Shown here: positions 10,332-21,249 of the stretch, piece after piece
How the letters are laid out: every line of letters starts with the position of its first letter
How positions within the stretch are numbered: position 1 is the first letter of the stretch
Source: Adiantum capillus-veneris
Lineage: Eukaryota > Streptophyta > Polypodiopsida > Polypodiales > Pteridaceae
Direction: 5' to 3'
NCBI GenBank assembly: GCA_014529385.2
Contig: CM043967.1
Span: 381,001 to 445,000 of the forward strand
Length of the DNA stretch: 64,000 nucleotides
The notes under the pieces: model-generated
Told to the model about the DNA's origin: nothing
Database searches by the model: none
The model's input: the letters and a program-made list of their open reading frames with translations, nothing else
Translations under genes and position numbers: made by a program

Positions 10332-10520
10332 ACGTGTCAAGCCACTAAAACGGACTCCCTGAGCCTAACCCTAGCCAACCTGCAGATCCCGCCCTAGTGG
10401 CCTAAACCCTAGTAGAAGTAGAAGAAGAAGTCCTCACCAACTTACAGATCCTTGTCGAGTGGCTCAATTATTAAAACGGGCTAGGATTTTAATCCTAATC
10501 CCCAACAACTTTTGGAACTC
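10332..10520 (+). repeat. Gypsy LTR, continued after the insertion
   Basis: Starts ACGTGTCAAGCCACTAAA and matches the minus strand of 3820-3970, including the GAAGAAGAAG patch. Its right limit is not clear. Confidence 0.7.
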
Positions 10521-10884
10521 CGGCTGAGGAGCGTAAACATAAAGCAGACACAAATTGTGTGGAGATGATGACATGGCGGCTTGCTATGCAGACGCCTGCG
10601 ATTTGCGCTGACATGTTGACGTGACAGTTGTACAGATTTCTACAAATATGCTGGCAGCTTTTGGGCAGATTTCAATGCTTAGTTTTTGGACCAGATGCTT
10701 CTAGAACCTACTACTTTTCATGTAAACTGCTTTTGGATGGCAAAGGACCTTTAAATATGTGTTGTGGGCTCTCTCTGCGGCATACTACTCACGGGAGATG
10801 CAGAGCAGGGCTTTTCTGAGACCCTGCTGATATGCTCAAAGGACTTTTGAGTCCTTGCTCACCTATGTATGCATACTACTCCGC
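10521..10884. other. No gene seen
   Basis: Possibly further LTR sequence of the same gypsy copy. No motif or reading frame supports more than that. Confidence 0.4.
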
Positions 10885-11026
10885 GAGATTGGTAGTGGAT
10901 GGAGCTCGTTAATCTTTTGCACATCATGGGAGATTGGTAGTGGACGGAGGTACCTAGTCTTTTGCACATCATGGGAGATTAGTAGTGGATGGAGCTTGGA
11001 GGTAGCTAGTCTTTTGCACATCATGG
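10885..11026 (+). repeat. 45 bp tandem repeat, three units
   Basis: Units begin with GAGATTGGTAGTGGA-type sequence at 10885, 10930 and 10975 and end TCTTTTGCACATCATGG. The third carries a 7-base insertion. Confidence 0.95.
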
Positions 11027-11227
11027 TTATACCCCCCCTATGCACATAGTTTCACATCCATTAGAGTTAAGAGCTTCATCCCTCCAGGCTCCCTCATACC
11101 TGATACACATGTATACACACGCCCATGTCAGTTGATTTTATTTTGTAGCATGTTTATTTTCAGCATTTATGTTCTATCTTCTAGATACCCATAGGCCGCC
11201 TGACTTTGACCTATAGAAGATGCAAAG

Positions 11228-11230
<3 letters not shown>

Positions 11231-11266
<36 letters not shown>
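11231..11266 (+). repeat. (TC)n microsatellite
   Basis: About 36 bases of TC dinucleotides. Confidence 0.95.
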
Positions 11267-11268
<2 letters not shown>

Positions 11269-11269
11269 A

Positions 11270-11559
11270 CTCACACCAACTCCTGGCTCGCACTGACCTG
11301 CTCTGCACCCCGCACCACCCCACAGCATGTAGCTTTTGTCTTGCTTCTAATGATGAAAGTTAGTCCTACTCTCCCTCTTTTTCATGTCTAATTGTAAGGT
11401 AATGCTTAAAACATAGATCTCAGCTTATACCACTTAAACTTACGTACATTTCTTTAGTTTGCACGAGACTTCTATTTTGGCATTTTCTCGGACGAAACCG
11501 TTTCGAAACTTCTGAAACTCGTTTCAAACGAAACGTTTCGAAACTCCGTGGCAACTATG
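11270..11559 (-). mobile_element. hAT-like transposon, left end (inverted)
   Basis: On the minus strand the terminal sequence is CATAGTTGCCA (11549-11559), a 9/11 match to the terminal CAGTGTTGCCA of the piece at 15108-15118. Clustered GAAACG/CGTTTC words (about 11498-11547) mirror those next to the other end, as expected for subterminal transposase-binding repeats. The adjacent 8 bases (GATGGACT on the minus strand, 11560-11567) match GATGAACT beyond the other end in 7 of 8 positions. A GC-rich block near 11290-11320 recurs in the same element orientation near 14910-14940. The hAT label rests on terminal sequence and 8 bp duplication only; no transposase is seen. Confidence 0.65.
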
Positions 11560-12418
11560 AGTCCATCTCTAGTGTAAATGTATAACGGGTATGTGACTGT
11601 GCTATACTAAAATGAGACGGACATTGTCAAGATAGTATGATCCATTGCCACTCCCACTGGTCTGGCACCTACTGTGAAATCTTGAATACAAGGAATATAG
11701 CTCGGCTGTGTCATAACATAGCCTAATGTACTAGCCCCGTGTCTATGTGGAAAGCATGTGAAACCTGCTGCTCCGGGAAATCGCTGTAAGCCATTAAGTA
11801 TAGCTAACCCATGTTTAGTCGTCATCTCCGTGAGGTATCTCCCATACTCCGTCTACTCTCTATCATGTGAGCATCTATCAAGCCCCAACTCACCCACATT
11901 CAGTTCTCTAAGCATCTCATCTGAAGTGTCATAGAAGACTGTCTAGGAGTTGCCCGTTCGGGCATTGAAGTCTCCTAGCAGGATGATATCACCATCCCTC
12001 ATATATCATCGTCTAGTATAGAGAAGGGTGACTGCCCTCTGGATACAGAATATACTGACGTACTGGGGGGAAGTAACATATGGCAATGTATAGAAATTGA
12101 CCTGTGTAAGCTCTTAACCTCATCCACATGTATATAGCATGATCATCTCTCCATACAATGTGTAGTAGTGGCTGTAACTCCTCCCTAAATAGCACTGCTA
12201 CACCTCTAGATCCCTCACTCCCATGCTCAGATCTCATGACTGTCCTGTGGACTATCTCCCATTTGTACGCCACCACATGTGGCATTAGCTGTCCAGGGGC
12301 GTGGTGAGTCTATGAGAAGAATACAATGTCCGTGTCTCTGAAATTGTCCTCAAAGGCACCAATGTCCAACCTCATAGACCCATTACAGTTCCAAGTAGCC
12401 ATCTTCATTGTGGTCCCA
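11560..12418 (-). pseudogene. LINE endonuclease domain (ORF2 N-terminus), inverted
   Basis: Minus-strand apurinic endonuclease of an L1-type LINE. It begins at an ATG at 12418 (second ATG at 12411), followed by MATWNCNG, the metal-site Asn motif. Further motifs are a GSRGVAVLF block, YIAICYFPP, GDFNARTG near 12000-11950, and a C-terminal MDHTILTMSVSF where the family normally has SDH. Several stops and shifts break it. At 11567 it runs into the hAT-like end. Without that element the frame continues into the linker at 15119, so this is the displaced 5' half of the LINE at 15119-18860. Confidence 0.85.
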
Positions 12419-12559
12419 TAGGTCTCACACCGTCATGTAGAGCTCCGCTCTACAATCACCACCCGACCATCTCTGTAAAAGGCTATCTTCCCCTTTTCTC
12501 TTGCGGCCCTAATCTTTGGCATGATTTCCTTCATGTGAGCAAGATCTGAAAGGGTAAGA

Positions 12560-14160
12560 TCGTCGCCAAGAAAGAGTAACATTCGCATCTCGGCGGCGAT
12601 GAGGCGCTACAGAGAGTGAAGGACACGCTGTTCCGTGCCTTAGGATGGCTCGGTTTGCCAGCGGGTGTTGGCATGCGAATAGGTTTTTCCTACCCTTGTT
12701 CGTTCCTTGACGATGCGTTCAATGGAGAAGGTCGAGTCTACATCGATGCCAAGGTACTTGTACGTTTCACCTGCTACAATCATCTCATCACCCAAAAGAA
12801 AGATCCTCATAGAGAGATCCTGTAGGTCCCTGTGGAACACCGTGACCATGCATTTTTCAATTCCAAAGGTCATGCCCTAGGTCTCGACCCATTCACTTAC
12901 CTTGTCAAGGCTCATCTGTAGGCTTTCAGGAGAGTCAGCAAGCAGAACTAGGTCGTCGGCAAAAAGGAGTCCTTTAATTCTCTTGAAGAGGTTAGGTACT
13001 TCAAGGCCCCATGTTTCCCCATCTGCGTCTAAAATATCATTTATATATATGTTAAATAGACAGGGTGATCCCATGCATCCTTGGCGGACTCCCCGCTGCA
13101 CCGAAATTGAATCCAGAAGCTCCTCCATGTGTCAGACTTTAACAGAGTTGGACCTGTAGAATTCTTGGAAAAATCTAAGCGCTCAACCTTGCAGGCCAGC
13201 CGTAGCAAGCTTCAGGAACAGCGCCTCGTGCGGTACTGTGTCATATGCCTTCTTGAAATCAATGTAGGCCGCATAGGTTGGTTTCCATCCGTATGATGGA
13301 GTTTCACGATTTCCTTTAGGCATGCAACTTGCCCTATGCATTCCTCATTAGCACAGAATCCTGCTTGGCTGGGATTGAAGAAGTTTCTCTTTTCAAGTAT
13401 CTTAGTGATCCGCCTAATCACGACCGTGGTGAGGATTTTTATGGCGACCAAGATAAAAGCGATCCCGTGATAGTTATCAGTGTTGGTCAAATCACCCTTT
13501 TTGGGGATTGACACTGCGTTGCTAGCGCCGGTCGGGATATCTCCAGTGTCATAAATACCCTCAATCATGTACAAGTAGGCCTTATCCATTTCCGTTCGTG
13601 GCTTACGCAGATCCGCTCATAAACCCCTATCTTTCACAAGCATCTTAAAGAATTCGGGTGGTAAACTATCTCCACCCGCCGCCTTGTGCTTCTTCAATCG
13701 CCGACAAGCATCCCATACTTCGTACCAGTTCAACAGGTCACATACCTCAGGCCATGCAAGCGGATCCTTGCTGGTACCGTCCGTATCGGCAAATACCTTC
13801 GAGTAGTGACCCTCCCATACTTGTAATTGCCTCTCTGGTTCGGTCACTAGCTCCCCATTTGCGTTCAAAGGTTGATTGGCAATAATTCCTTGCCCCTTCC
13901 CAACTATTTCTTGAGGTGGGTAAAGAATTTCTTCATTTGTCCCTCCTTGAGGAGCTCATTCCCTTTTTCCACGAAGCGCTCGAAGGATCTTTTATTACTA
14001 TCTCAGACAGTGGCCTTCGCACGTAGTGCTATTTCCTTGTACTCTTTAACCTCTTGCGTTGTACTTTCTTCCCTCCGCCTTGTATCCCTTCATCTCCTTC
14101 TCCATGATTGCCACCCGCTTGTTGGTGGCCATAAATGTGACTTTTTTCCGTGTTGGGGAT
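12560..14160 (-). pseudogene. LINE reverse transcriptase (second LINE)
   Basis: Minus-strand non-LTR reverse transcriptase in pieces. It starts with a linker (about 14160-13870, FERFVEKGNELLKEGQMKKF). Next come KKHKAAGGDSLPPEFFK (13700-13640), SIPKKGD and a region ending NPSQAGFC (13510-13370), then VRQGCMGSPCLFNIYIND (13090-13035) and the catalytic FADDLVLLADS (12965-12930). A thumb-like YKYLGIDVDS follows (12750). Frameshifts separate at least four blocks. Its residues differ clearly from the reverse transcriptase at 15119, so it is another LINE family. It lies upstream of the endonuclease piece on the same strand, so the order RT then endonuclease means two different insertions rather than one gene. 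Confidence 0.88.
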
Positions 14161-14561
14161 GCCATGAGGTAAGAGGGGGTGAATTAGAGCAGCAGGCTGC
14201 CTCCACCTCTACCCTCTCCATTGGAATCATCCGCAGCCCACTGCGGGCGCAAACCTGTAAACAATACTCAGTCCCTAGCTGAAAACAATGCTATGTTGCC
14301 TGCTCTGAATCAGAACCACCCCCAGCCCACTGCGGGCATGCCTTGCTCTCACTTGCACGTGCCCTACCTACGTGTTCCCGTAGCTTACATTTACCTTCAC
14401 ACCTGCGACCTGCACTGTGAGGATTAGTGGTGCTAATCCTATCATTAAGACTTAAAACTTCATACTTAAGTTCAAATTGAGACTCAATAGACTGAATGTG
14501 TGTTTCATTGATTGAACAAATGCTTCAAAACTGAGTACAATAGGGTCCTTATATAGGAGAC
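14161..14561. other. No gene seen
   Basis: Short repeated phrase CAGCCCACTGCGGGC at about 14236 and 14326. No other structure recognised. Confidence 0.4.
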
Positions 14562-14761
14562 GAAGAGACACAAATGAAAAGACACATCTCATGGTGAAGA
14601 GACGTAACTTTAGACGTAAAGACACATCCTTTTGGTGAAGAGCTGCAACCATTGGACGAAGAGTCACAACCATAGAGCGAAGGGGTATGACTAGTCATCG
14701 AAGGAGTGTGGCTTTTGGCGAAGAGGCATATCTCTTGAGTGAAGAGTCGTGACCATCCAAG
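14562..14761 (+). repeat. 21 bp minisatellite, about nine units
   Basis: GAAGAG-type unit starts fall at 14576, 14596, 14616, 14637, 14658, 14679, 14700, 14720 and 14741, i.e. every 20-21 bases. The unit is roughly GAAGAGTCACAACCATTGGAC and has diverged between copies. Confidence 0.9.
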
Positions 14762-14879
14762 CGTAAGGGTTCTCCTTGACATGGCACTTTGCGTATCTGC
14801 AACTAGGAGTGTATGTAATACTGCAACATAGTCACAATCGTGACATGCACAGCCTGTGGCATGTCAGCTCTACCTGTGC

Positions 14880-15118
14880 GACCTGAAGACCTGCATGACT
14901 TGCACCGAAGACTGCTGTGGGGTGGTGCGGGTGCAGAGCAGCCTAGTGCGAACCAGACATTGAGGATTTCATGACCGAAACAAAGAACAAGAGGCTTCAT
15001 GGTTTACATGTAACATGAGCCTTGACTTTACCTTTGAAACGTCCAAACTCATACAGAAACGTTTCTGAAACGTTTCGTACATTTCATGAGTGAAGAAACG
15101 CGTTTCTTGGCAACACTG
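14880..15118 (+). mobile_element. hAT-like transposon, right end
   Basis: Ends TGGCAACACTG (15108-15118). Subterminal GAAACG and CGTTTC words cluster at about 15056-15106. GATGAACT (15119-15126) follows and pairs with GATGGACT beside the left end. The GC-rich block near 14910-14940 also occurs in the left piece, ~230 bases from that end, so the original element may have been only a few hundred bases long and non-autonomous. The left limit is approximate. Confidence 0.65.
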
Positions 15119-16660
15119 GATGAACTCGTTTTATGTAGAGGAGATCCGGGATCATCTATGCACAGTTGATCCAGGCCTCTCAGTGGAGGAATGCACCACT
15201 TTACTGACAGAGACACTGCATGGTGCAGCATCAGACGCATACCCACACACTCAGCCGGATCGAAGGCGACATTTTGGGAGCATGCCCCAGAATAGTTGGT
15301 ATGATGAGGAGTGTAGAGAGATGAGAGCCCAGCTTAGTGATCTTCTTTTAGGAGTCATCACTTACAGACAGTCTCGGATTGCTTCTCGGCGCTTTGTGCG
15401 ATGGAAGAAACGAGCTTACTTGGCTCAAATGGAGCGAGACTTGTATCAATTGTTCTTGAGTAGAGACTCGGGAGAGGTATGGCGACTCTTTCATGAGCAC
15501 TCACCTCCCCCAATGATTACTTATCCTGATGTGTGGGGCCAGTATGTGACATCGTTATACACGATTCTTGGACAGAAACCCCTTCCAGATCCTATAGAGC
15601 CATGCCCACCTACAAGCTCCACGCTTACCATTGAGATGGTAAAGAGAGCCATTGACAGGATGAAGACCGGGAGGGCATGGTTGTATAATATTGTGCTTAT
15701 CTTCAAGGCAGGTGATCCTATAGAGCCTGGGCATTACCGCACTATTATGGTTGGACACACATTGGAACGGTTGTATGCATCCATTCTTGAGCAGCAGTTG
15801 AGTAATTGGGCAGAGGGTGAGGGTGTACGGGCAAAGGGCCAGGCTGGTTTCAGGAGGGGTTTCTCCACTCTTGATCATATTCTGACACTCAGAGCCATAA
15901 TTGAGGAGGGAAGGTTACATGGGGGACAAATTTATTATGGCTTTATGGATTTCCGCAAAGCATTTGACATGGTACCGAGAGCTCGATTGATGCGTAGACT
16001 ACAAAAGATGGGGGTACCCACAGTGTTGATTTGGGGGATTATGGCTTTATACAGATCAGTGATGGGACATGTACGTACTGCGGAGGGGATATCTGACTTA
16101 GTTTACTCCACTATTGGGGTGAAACAGGGTTGCCCATTGTCCCCTACTCTATTTGGTATGTATGTTGATGAGATGTCTGATTACATTGACAAAGAAGGCG
16201 ATAGAGGTGCTCAGCTGGCAGGGATGTGGATCCCATTGTTGTTATATGTTGATGACATTGTGTTGATCTCTGACTCACTAGAGGGTATGCAGCGACGTTT
16301 GGATGCATTACACAATTTTGCAGAGGATAGTGGATTGTCTGTAAACCTTGGTAAACCAAGGTTATGGTGTTTAACACCACACCACAGTGGATCAGGAGAT
16401 CAGCACCTACTTTCACACATATGGTCAGGATATTGTGGATATTATGGTCTTCATTGGACTAAGGTTTTCTTTGGTGAGAGCAGGAGAGGCTAGATTGACT
16501 AGAGCTTATGCGGCCTTGGGAGGCTTGGAGAGGATGTGTTCGTAGGTTTAGTTCTAATAACCTCGGACAAAGTTATGGCTCTTTGATACTTTAGTAGCCT
16601 CAACTATGTTTTATGGGGTGCAGATATGGGGACCTTCTATAGGCCAGGATATGGTTGGAG
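15119..16660 (+). pseudogene. LINE reverse transcriptase (ORF2 central part)
   Basis: One open frame from 15120 (ATG) to a stop at 16491-16493, 457 codons. It covers the post-endonuclease linker, then a non-LTR reverse transcriptase. Visible blocks are IFKAGDP (about 15700), KGQAGFRRGFST, FMDFRKAFDMV with the first catalytic Asp (about 15945), VKQGCPLSPTLFGMYVDEM (about 16120) and LLLYVDDIVLISD with the catalytic YVDD pair (about 16245). Between RMKTGRA and NIVLIFKAGDP about 30-40 residues usual in the fingers are missing, an in-frame deletion. After the stop, thumb homology goes on in other frames (FYGVQIWGPS) to 16660, where a solo LTR interrupts it at ACGT. Normally this enzyme carries out target-primed reverse transcription; this copy is inactive. 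Confidence 0.92.
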
Positions 16661-17962
16661 ACGTTGATAAACCACTTTTGGTTTGTACAAAGTAGTGCAT
16701 ATATGCATGGTCATATGTACAAAAGGATGTAAATACATGCATTTGGGAGATTTGTAAAGTGGTTTTGAGTTTCAAATGTGGTGCAACGTGTGCACATTGT
16801 AAATATTTATGCTTGTGTACCGACAATCTGACACACGTACATGCCTGGATAGGGTATCGGGGCCTTGGATATGGTTCTTGGTGGCTTCTTTTGGCTCTAG
16901 GGAATGTGTTTGAGCTTTCTAGAATGTAAATAATGCAAATGGGAGGTGTGGACACCCTTGACCCGCCCGAGAAGTTTGGCACATGCAGTAACTGTCTATT
17001 TATGGTGCCTGATCTCCAATGATGCGTGCACCGCCCTAAAAGTGGTCAAAAATGGAATATGGGGATGTGGCAAAGGGATTTGGGTATCAAGGATCAAGAG
17101 TATCAAATTTGGTGGATTTTGGAGTCCGTTTGGGGTTTTTCCCACGAAAAATGCACGTCGAGGGTCAAAATTGGCCAAAACTGGGCCCAGAAAAGTAAGA
17201 AATGGTGTGAAAAGGCTGAAAATTGACACATCACTCACAATGCCATGAGTTTTGAGACTGAGTGAGGACTTTTGAAGTACAGTATCAACACTTTCACCCC
17301 TCTGTGTGTGGGAAGAAGCAGGGTTCCTACAGGTGGTCTAATGCAGTCCCGTCGCGTTCGCGTCGTGTTTTTGAGTGTGTGGAGGAGTGAATGCGAGCTT
17401 TCTCTCTTCAATTTTGCACTTTGGAGAGTCTATGGAAGTTCTGAGGTTTCCATGAATGTGTGTGTGCGAGGAATTGAAGGAAGAAAGTGAAGGAAGACGT
17501 TGATGGAGCAAAAGACGTCGTGCACACACTCACACACCTAGACAACTCAACACCACACAAGGAATTTACTTAAATTCCAACCCACACACACCACCACTCA
17601 AGAGCCCGATAAAAATACTACCCACAAGCTCAATTCAAACTCCAAATGCCTCGACCTACAAGCCCTTGCCTGCCCGCAGACAGTACAAGGTGAGTCGAGT
17701 TGATCAACACTTGAAATCACACTTGATGGTGACCAAAATGTACAAGAAAAACCATCAAAATCTCAAAAAATCTAGCCACAAAAGGCCTCTCGCAAACCAT
17801 TGCAAAGCCTTCACCAAACTCCACTCTGTTGGACTCTTTGGAGTAGCGCCAACCCTAATGGCACCGATACAGGGTCACATAGTCTTGCAGAAAGCCGCAG
17901 CTTCTTCCTTCAATTCCTCGTGCACACACATCCATGGAAACCTCACAACTTCCATAGACCCT
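16661..17962 (+). mobile_element. Solo LTR of the ACGT element with an internal inversion
   Basis: ACGT (16661-16664) is followed by TGATAAACC and ~830 bases matching the first two thirds of the LTR at 6042. Homology stops near 17491. After a few bases and a second ACGT (17498-17501) comes TGATGGAGCAAAAGACGT, the reverse complement of the LTR's 3' end, and this inverted part runs to about 17962. The inverted part covers the missing last third and overlaps the forward part by roughly 50 bases. A solo LTR flanked by ACGT, whose right end plus a few flanking bases were flipped, explains all of this. LINE coding resumes right after it. Confidence 0.85.
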
Positions 17963-18860
17963 TGCAAGATTGTCTCCCTTCGAGTACTCACTGGATGCAC
18001 CCTCTCTGACTCTTACATAGTCCGAGATCACCAGGCTCATCCGCCAAGACCTGACTCAGCTAGACACCAGGAGGACATGGATATAGCCAGCACAGGAGCT
18101 GGGCACGAAGATGGTTTTCTACAGAGAGCATCTTCTCCAGCTTACGGAGGACGGTTTTGTGACGAGGCCTAGATACATGGACACCCACCTATGTCATGGG
18201 ATACGATGTGCTAATGGCTAGATACACACATCTTCACACCAGCTACGGATCGAGACTGGGAGATACAGCGGAGTACCAACAGAGGCTAGGATATGCCCCT
18301 TGTGTGACATCGAGCCTGAGACAAAGTTGCACTACACATGTCACTGCCCCGTCTACTACGAGATACAAGACCGCTTCCATTGCTTGTTCAGTGAGGGCTT
18401 TGGACCACTCTCCAGAGTCATGCGGTACGAGGATCAGAGATGCCAGGGTTTGTTTTTGCTCAAGCTGCACAGACACAGAGAGAGCTTGATGAGAGGAGAG
18501 GCTAGCCAGTCTCCGAGACAGATCACATACTTCTTCAGAGCTGCCACGGCCTAGTGGACACCCGGAGGAGCTACTACCACAACAGAGCACGTCGCCTCAC
18601 ACCAGAGGCACACTGATCGACCGAGCGACCGAGTTTGGGAGATCTAGACGCCCACGACTGCGGAGGACTACACAACATCGACAGAGGCTGCATCAGAGGA
18701 TTCGGATCACTTTGGTCCGACATGCACCGATGTGTCTAGCTCTTTGATCACTTTGGTCTGGCTCTTTGATCACTTTGGCCAGCGACCGATGCTGGATCTC
18801 TTGTGATCTAGCTATCCCAACTAGCTGCTTAGTTCACACCTAGCAGTTTAGGATTCCATA
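17963..18860 (+). pseudogene. LINE ORF2 C-terminus and 3' untranslated region
   Basis: Continuation of the LINE interrupted at 16661. Visible segments are SEITRLIRQDLTQLD, KMVFYREHLLQLTEDG and HLCHGIRCANG. A C-terminal zinc-finger-like block follows (about 18290-18390: CPLCDIEPETKLHYTCHCPVYY, a C-x2-C...H...C pattern usual at the end of plant L1 proteins). Two frames are needed upstream, and the last one stops at 18552-18554. The ~300 bases that follow have no frame and are probably the 3' UTR. Confidence 0.85.
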
Positions 18861-18861
18861 G

Positions 18862-20100
18862 TATTTTTTTTTCCGAGAAAAAGAAAAAGATCCTTCTATT
18901 AGTTAATGAAAACTGCCCATAGGGCTCATCCACCTCTGCAAGAGAGGGCTACAACAAGCATGATGGGGAGACTCTCCCCATGAAAAAACAACATATATAC
19001 AATGAGGCTAAATCAAGAGATGGGAGGAGGGAAGAGCCACACAGGCGGACATTAGTGCCATCTGAGCACCCCCTGGACTATGGTATAGAAAGGCCCAAGG
19101 CGCCAAAGTCGAAGGAAATCCTCGTGGCGCTTCCGCATGCGGTCGGAGCTACCCTGTAGTCCCTCAAGCTGTCCTCTAAGAGTATGGATCAGCTCTAGCC
19201 AAAAGTCACGAACATTCTCTGCTGGTGGCACAGGGCGAGCCTCAAAGATGCGGAAACAGCGGGCCCGCCAGATGAACCAAAGTGTCAGGCCACTGATGAG
19301 CTCCCAACACTCCTCTCTCTCACTGCACCACTCTTGTGGAGTAAGCTCTGTAGCAGGCTGGAGTGTAGGTCGCCCCCCCTGCATCACTATCATCCTGCTA
19401 GTGGAAGATAGCTCAACTTGAAGTGCCAGGCCCGTGAGGGTGGACCAAGCCGCTGCCCCCCAAGTGTACTGTCGAGCCGTGGAGAGAGCAGGCATCAACC
19501 GAAGAACTAGTAGACACACCTGCTGGGCCGAGGGACAGTCCCAAAGACAATGACGTTGAATCTCCACCAACTGGTCACAGGCTGCACATGCGGCCGAGAA
19601 ACCACTATGCACAAGCCAGCTCCCTAGTGTTGTGGCTCTGTGTGCAACCAGCCACTGAAACAAAGTGACGCAGCTCGGCTGCCTGGAGTCCCACAGCCTC
19701 TGCCAAAAAGGCTACCAAGAACTCGACTGTGAGGCCGTCCTCCTACCAATGACGTGCTGCAGCGGGGCGGGCCTCTCTCTGTGCTACAAGTATATGACGT
19801 CCAAGCCGAACAGTGTACTGAACGAAGGGGACTCCTGGGCGGTCTTTAGAAGAGAAGGGGTCCCTCCATAGCCACTCACCAGGATCCCACTGTACTCGTG
19901 CCAATGAACAACACTCCCAAGCCCATAGCCTCCAGTGTCCAGTCTCAAGAGCTGTTGGGTCAGGGTCTATGAAGCAAGTCCTCCCACAGATGCCCACAAC
20001 TCGGATCCTTTGGAAACAACACTCTGCTACCTACGGGGCCTCTACTGCAACTCGTTGTAATCGTCCCCCACCCTGAAGCTCTAAGAATAGGGCTGGGACA
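18862..20100 (-). pseudogene. 5'-truncated LINE with zf-RVT domain and poly(A) tail
   Basis: Minus-strand 3' end of another plant LINE. An open frame of ~200 codons (19663 to 19052) starts with FQWLVAHRATTLGSWL and then C-x2-C...H...C (CAACDQLVEIQRHCLWDC). This is the reverse-transcriptase zinc-binding (zf-RVT) domain, followed by the usual LTLWFIWRAR stretch. Homology continues upstream with shifts to about 20100, where it stops abruptly, typical of incomplete reverse transcription. The 3' side ends in a sequence reading TTTTTCTTTTTCTCGG on the minus strand and a run of A (T at 18864-18872 on plus), the poly(A) tail. It inserted next to the 3' end of the plus-strand LINE. Confidence 0.85.
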
Positions 20101-21249
20101 GTCTCTGAGCAGGCCCTGACTGAAATTAGAACCATAGTTTCTTTTATCATTTCATGGATACTATTTTCTTTGGTAGATTGTTTTCTCTTACTGGAAAATC
20201 CTACCAGCCTTCTACTTTCCAAACATGTTAGCAAGGAAAGCTTGAACCAAACTTTATTATTCAAATGCAAAGGGAGACTTTCCCTAAAGCAAGCAGGTCT
20301 TCAAAGCCATGTCAAACAATCTAAAACATGGAAGGGTGTGCATCTTTTGTTGCATTACCGTCAAATTAATACGCATTATTTTATAATGCATGATATATTG
20401 AAGAAGTTTAAACAAAGTTATCAAAGAAAAGGTAAATACAACCAATTGTAATTCCAACACGATTTCATATTAAAAGTAAGTGTAAAGTTTTGATGGTACG
20501 TAATTGTACAACATCCTCTCTTATACTTGACTTTTTGTTTGTTTGGGGGGCGGGGATGCGCCCCCTCGGGGGGTTGGGGGGGGTGTGTGGCTACTCTTAC
20601 CTTGTATACTTACATGTCTTCAAAATCATTTCCATCCCAACTTATGTGCTTATGTAATTTTTCAATCAAAAAAACTTCCTTGCACTTGTATAGTCCAACA
20701 AGAAAGCAAACACGATAAAACTTTCTCAAAGTTTATCGTAGATATTTACCACATTTTGTAGTGGGAGTGTGTAAAATGGAGTGGCCAAAGAGGAGAGGGG
20801 CTTAGGAAGGAGTTTTTTTGCAAATTAAACATTATCGTGTGTATTACCGCACATGTTATTGCTACAATTACTGCATAGATTGCTACTTATATTCTCGTTG
20901 TTATTACTGCACAACGCTTTGGAGAAATAAAAAATCAAATCTGGGTACAAAAGAAAAAGTTTATAGAGCATGATATTTTTCATAATAAGTGAACAAAGAA
21001 AATGACAAAATTTGATCTTCAAATTAGTCACATACATATGATTAACATAAATTAGCATGCTTGATAAAATTAGAGAGAGAGAGAGAGAGAGAGGAGCAAC
21101 ATAGCAAAAACTTCTCATAGAATAAATTATACAAAATGTTTATGAATTATCTTCAAAAATATCTCTACAAGTGGTATCTAAACCCATGGATTTTTAATCA
21201 ACAAAGACAAAAATTGAAGCATCATTTAACACCATATTAGATAAGATGG
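20101..21249. other. AT-rich DNA, no gene seen
   Basis: Holds one G-rich block (20545-20584) and a short (GA)n at 21073-21093. No coding signature. Confidence 0.5.
20545..20584 (+). other. G-run cluster (possible G-quadruplex)
   Basis: Four runs of four or more G within 40 bases, with a GCGCCCCC block in the middle that could instead pair with the G-runs as a hairpin. It stands out from the AT-rich surroundings. Confidence 0.6.
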
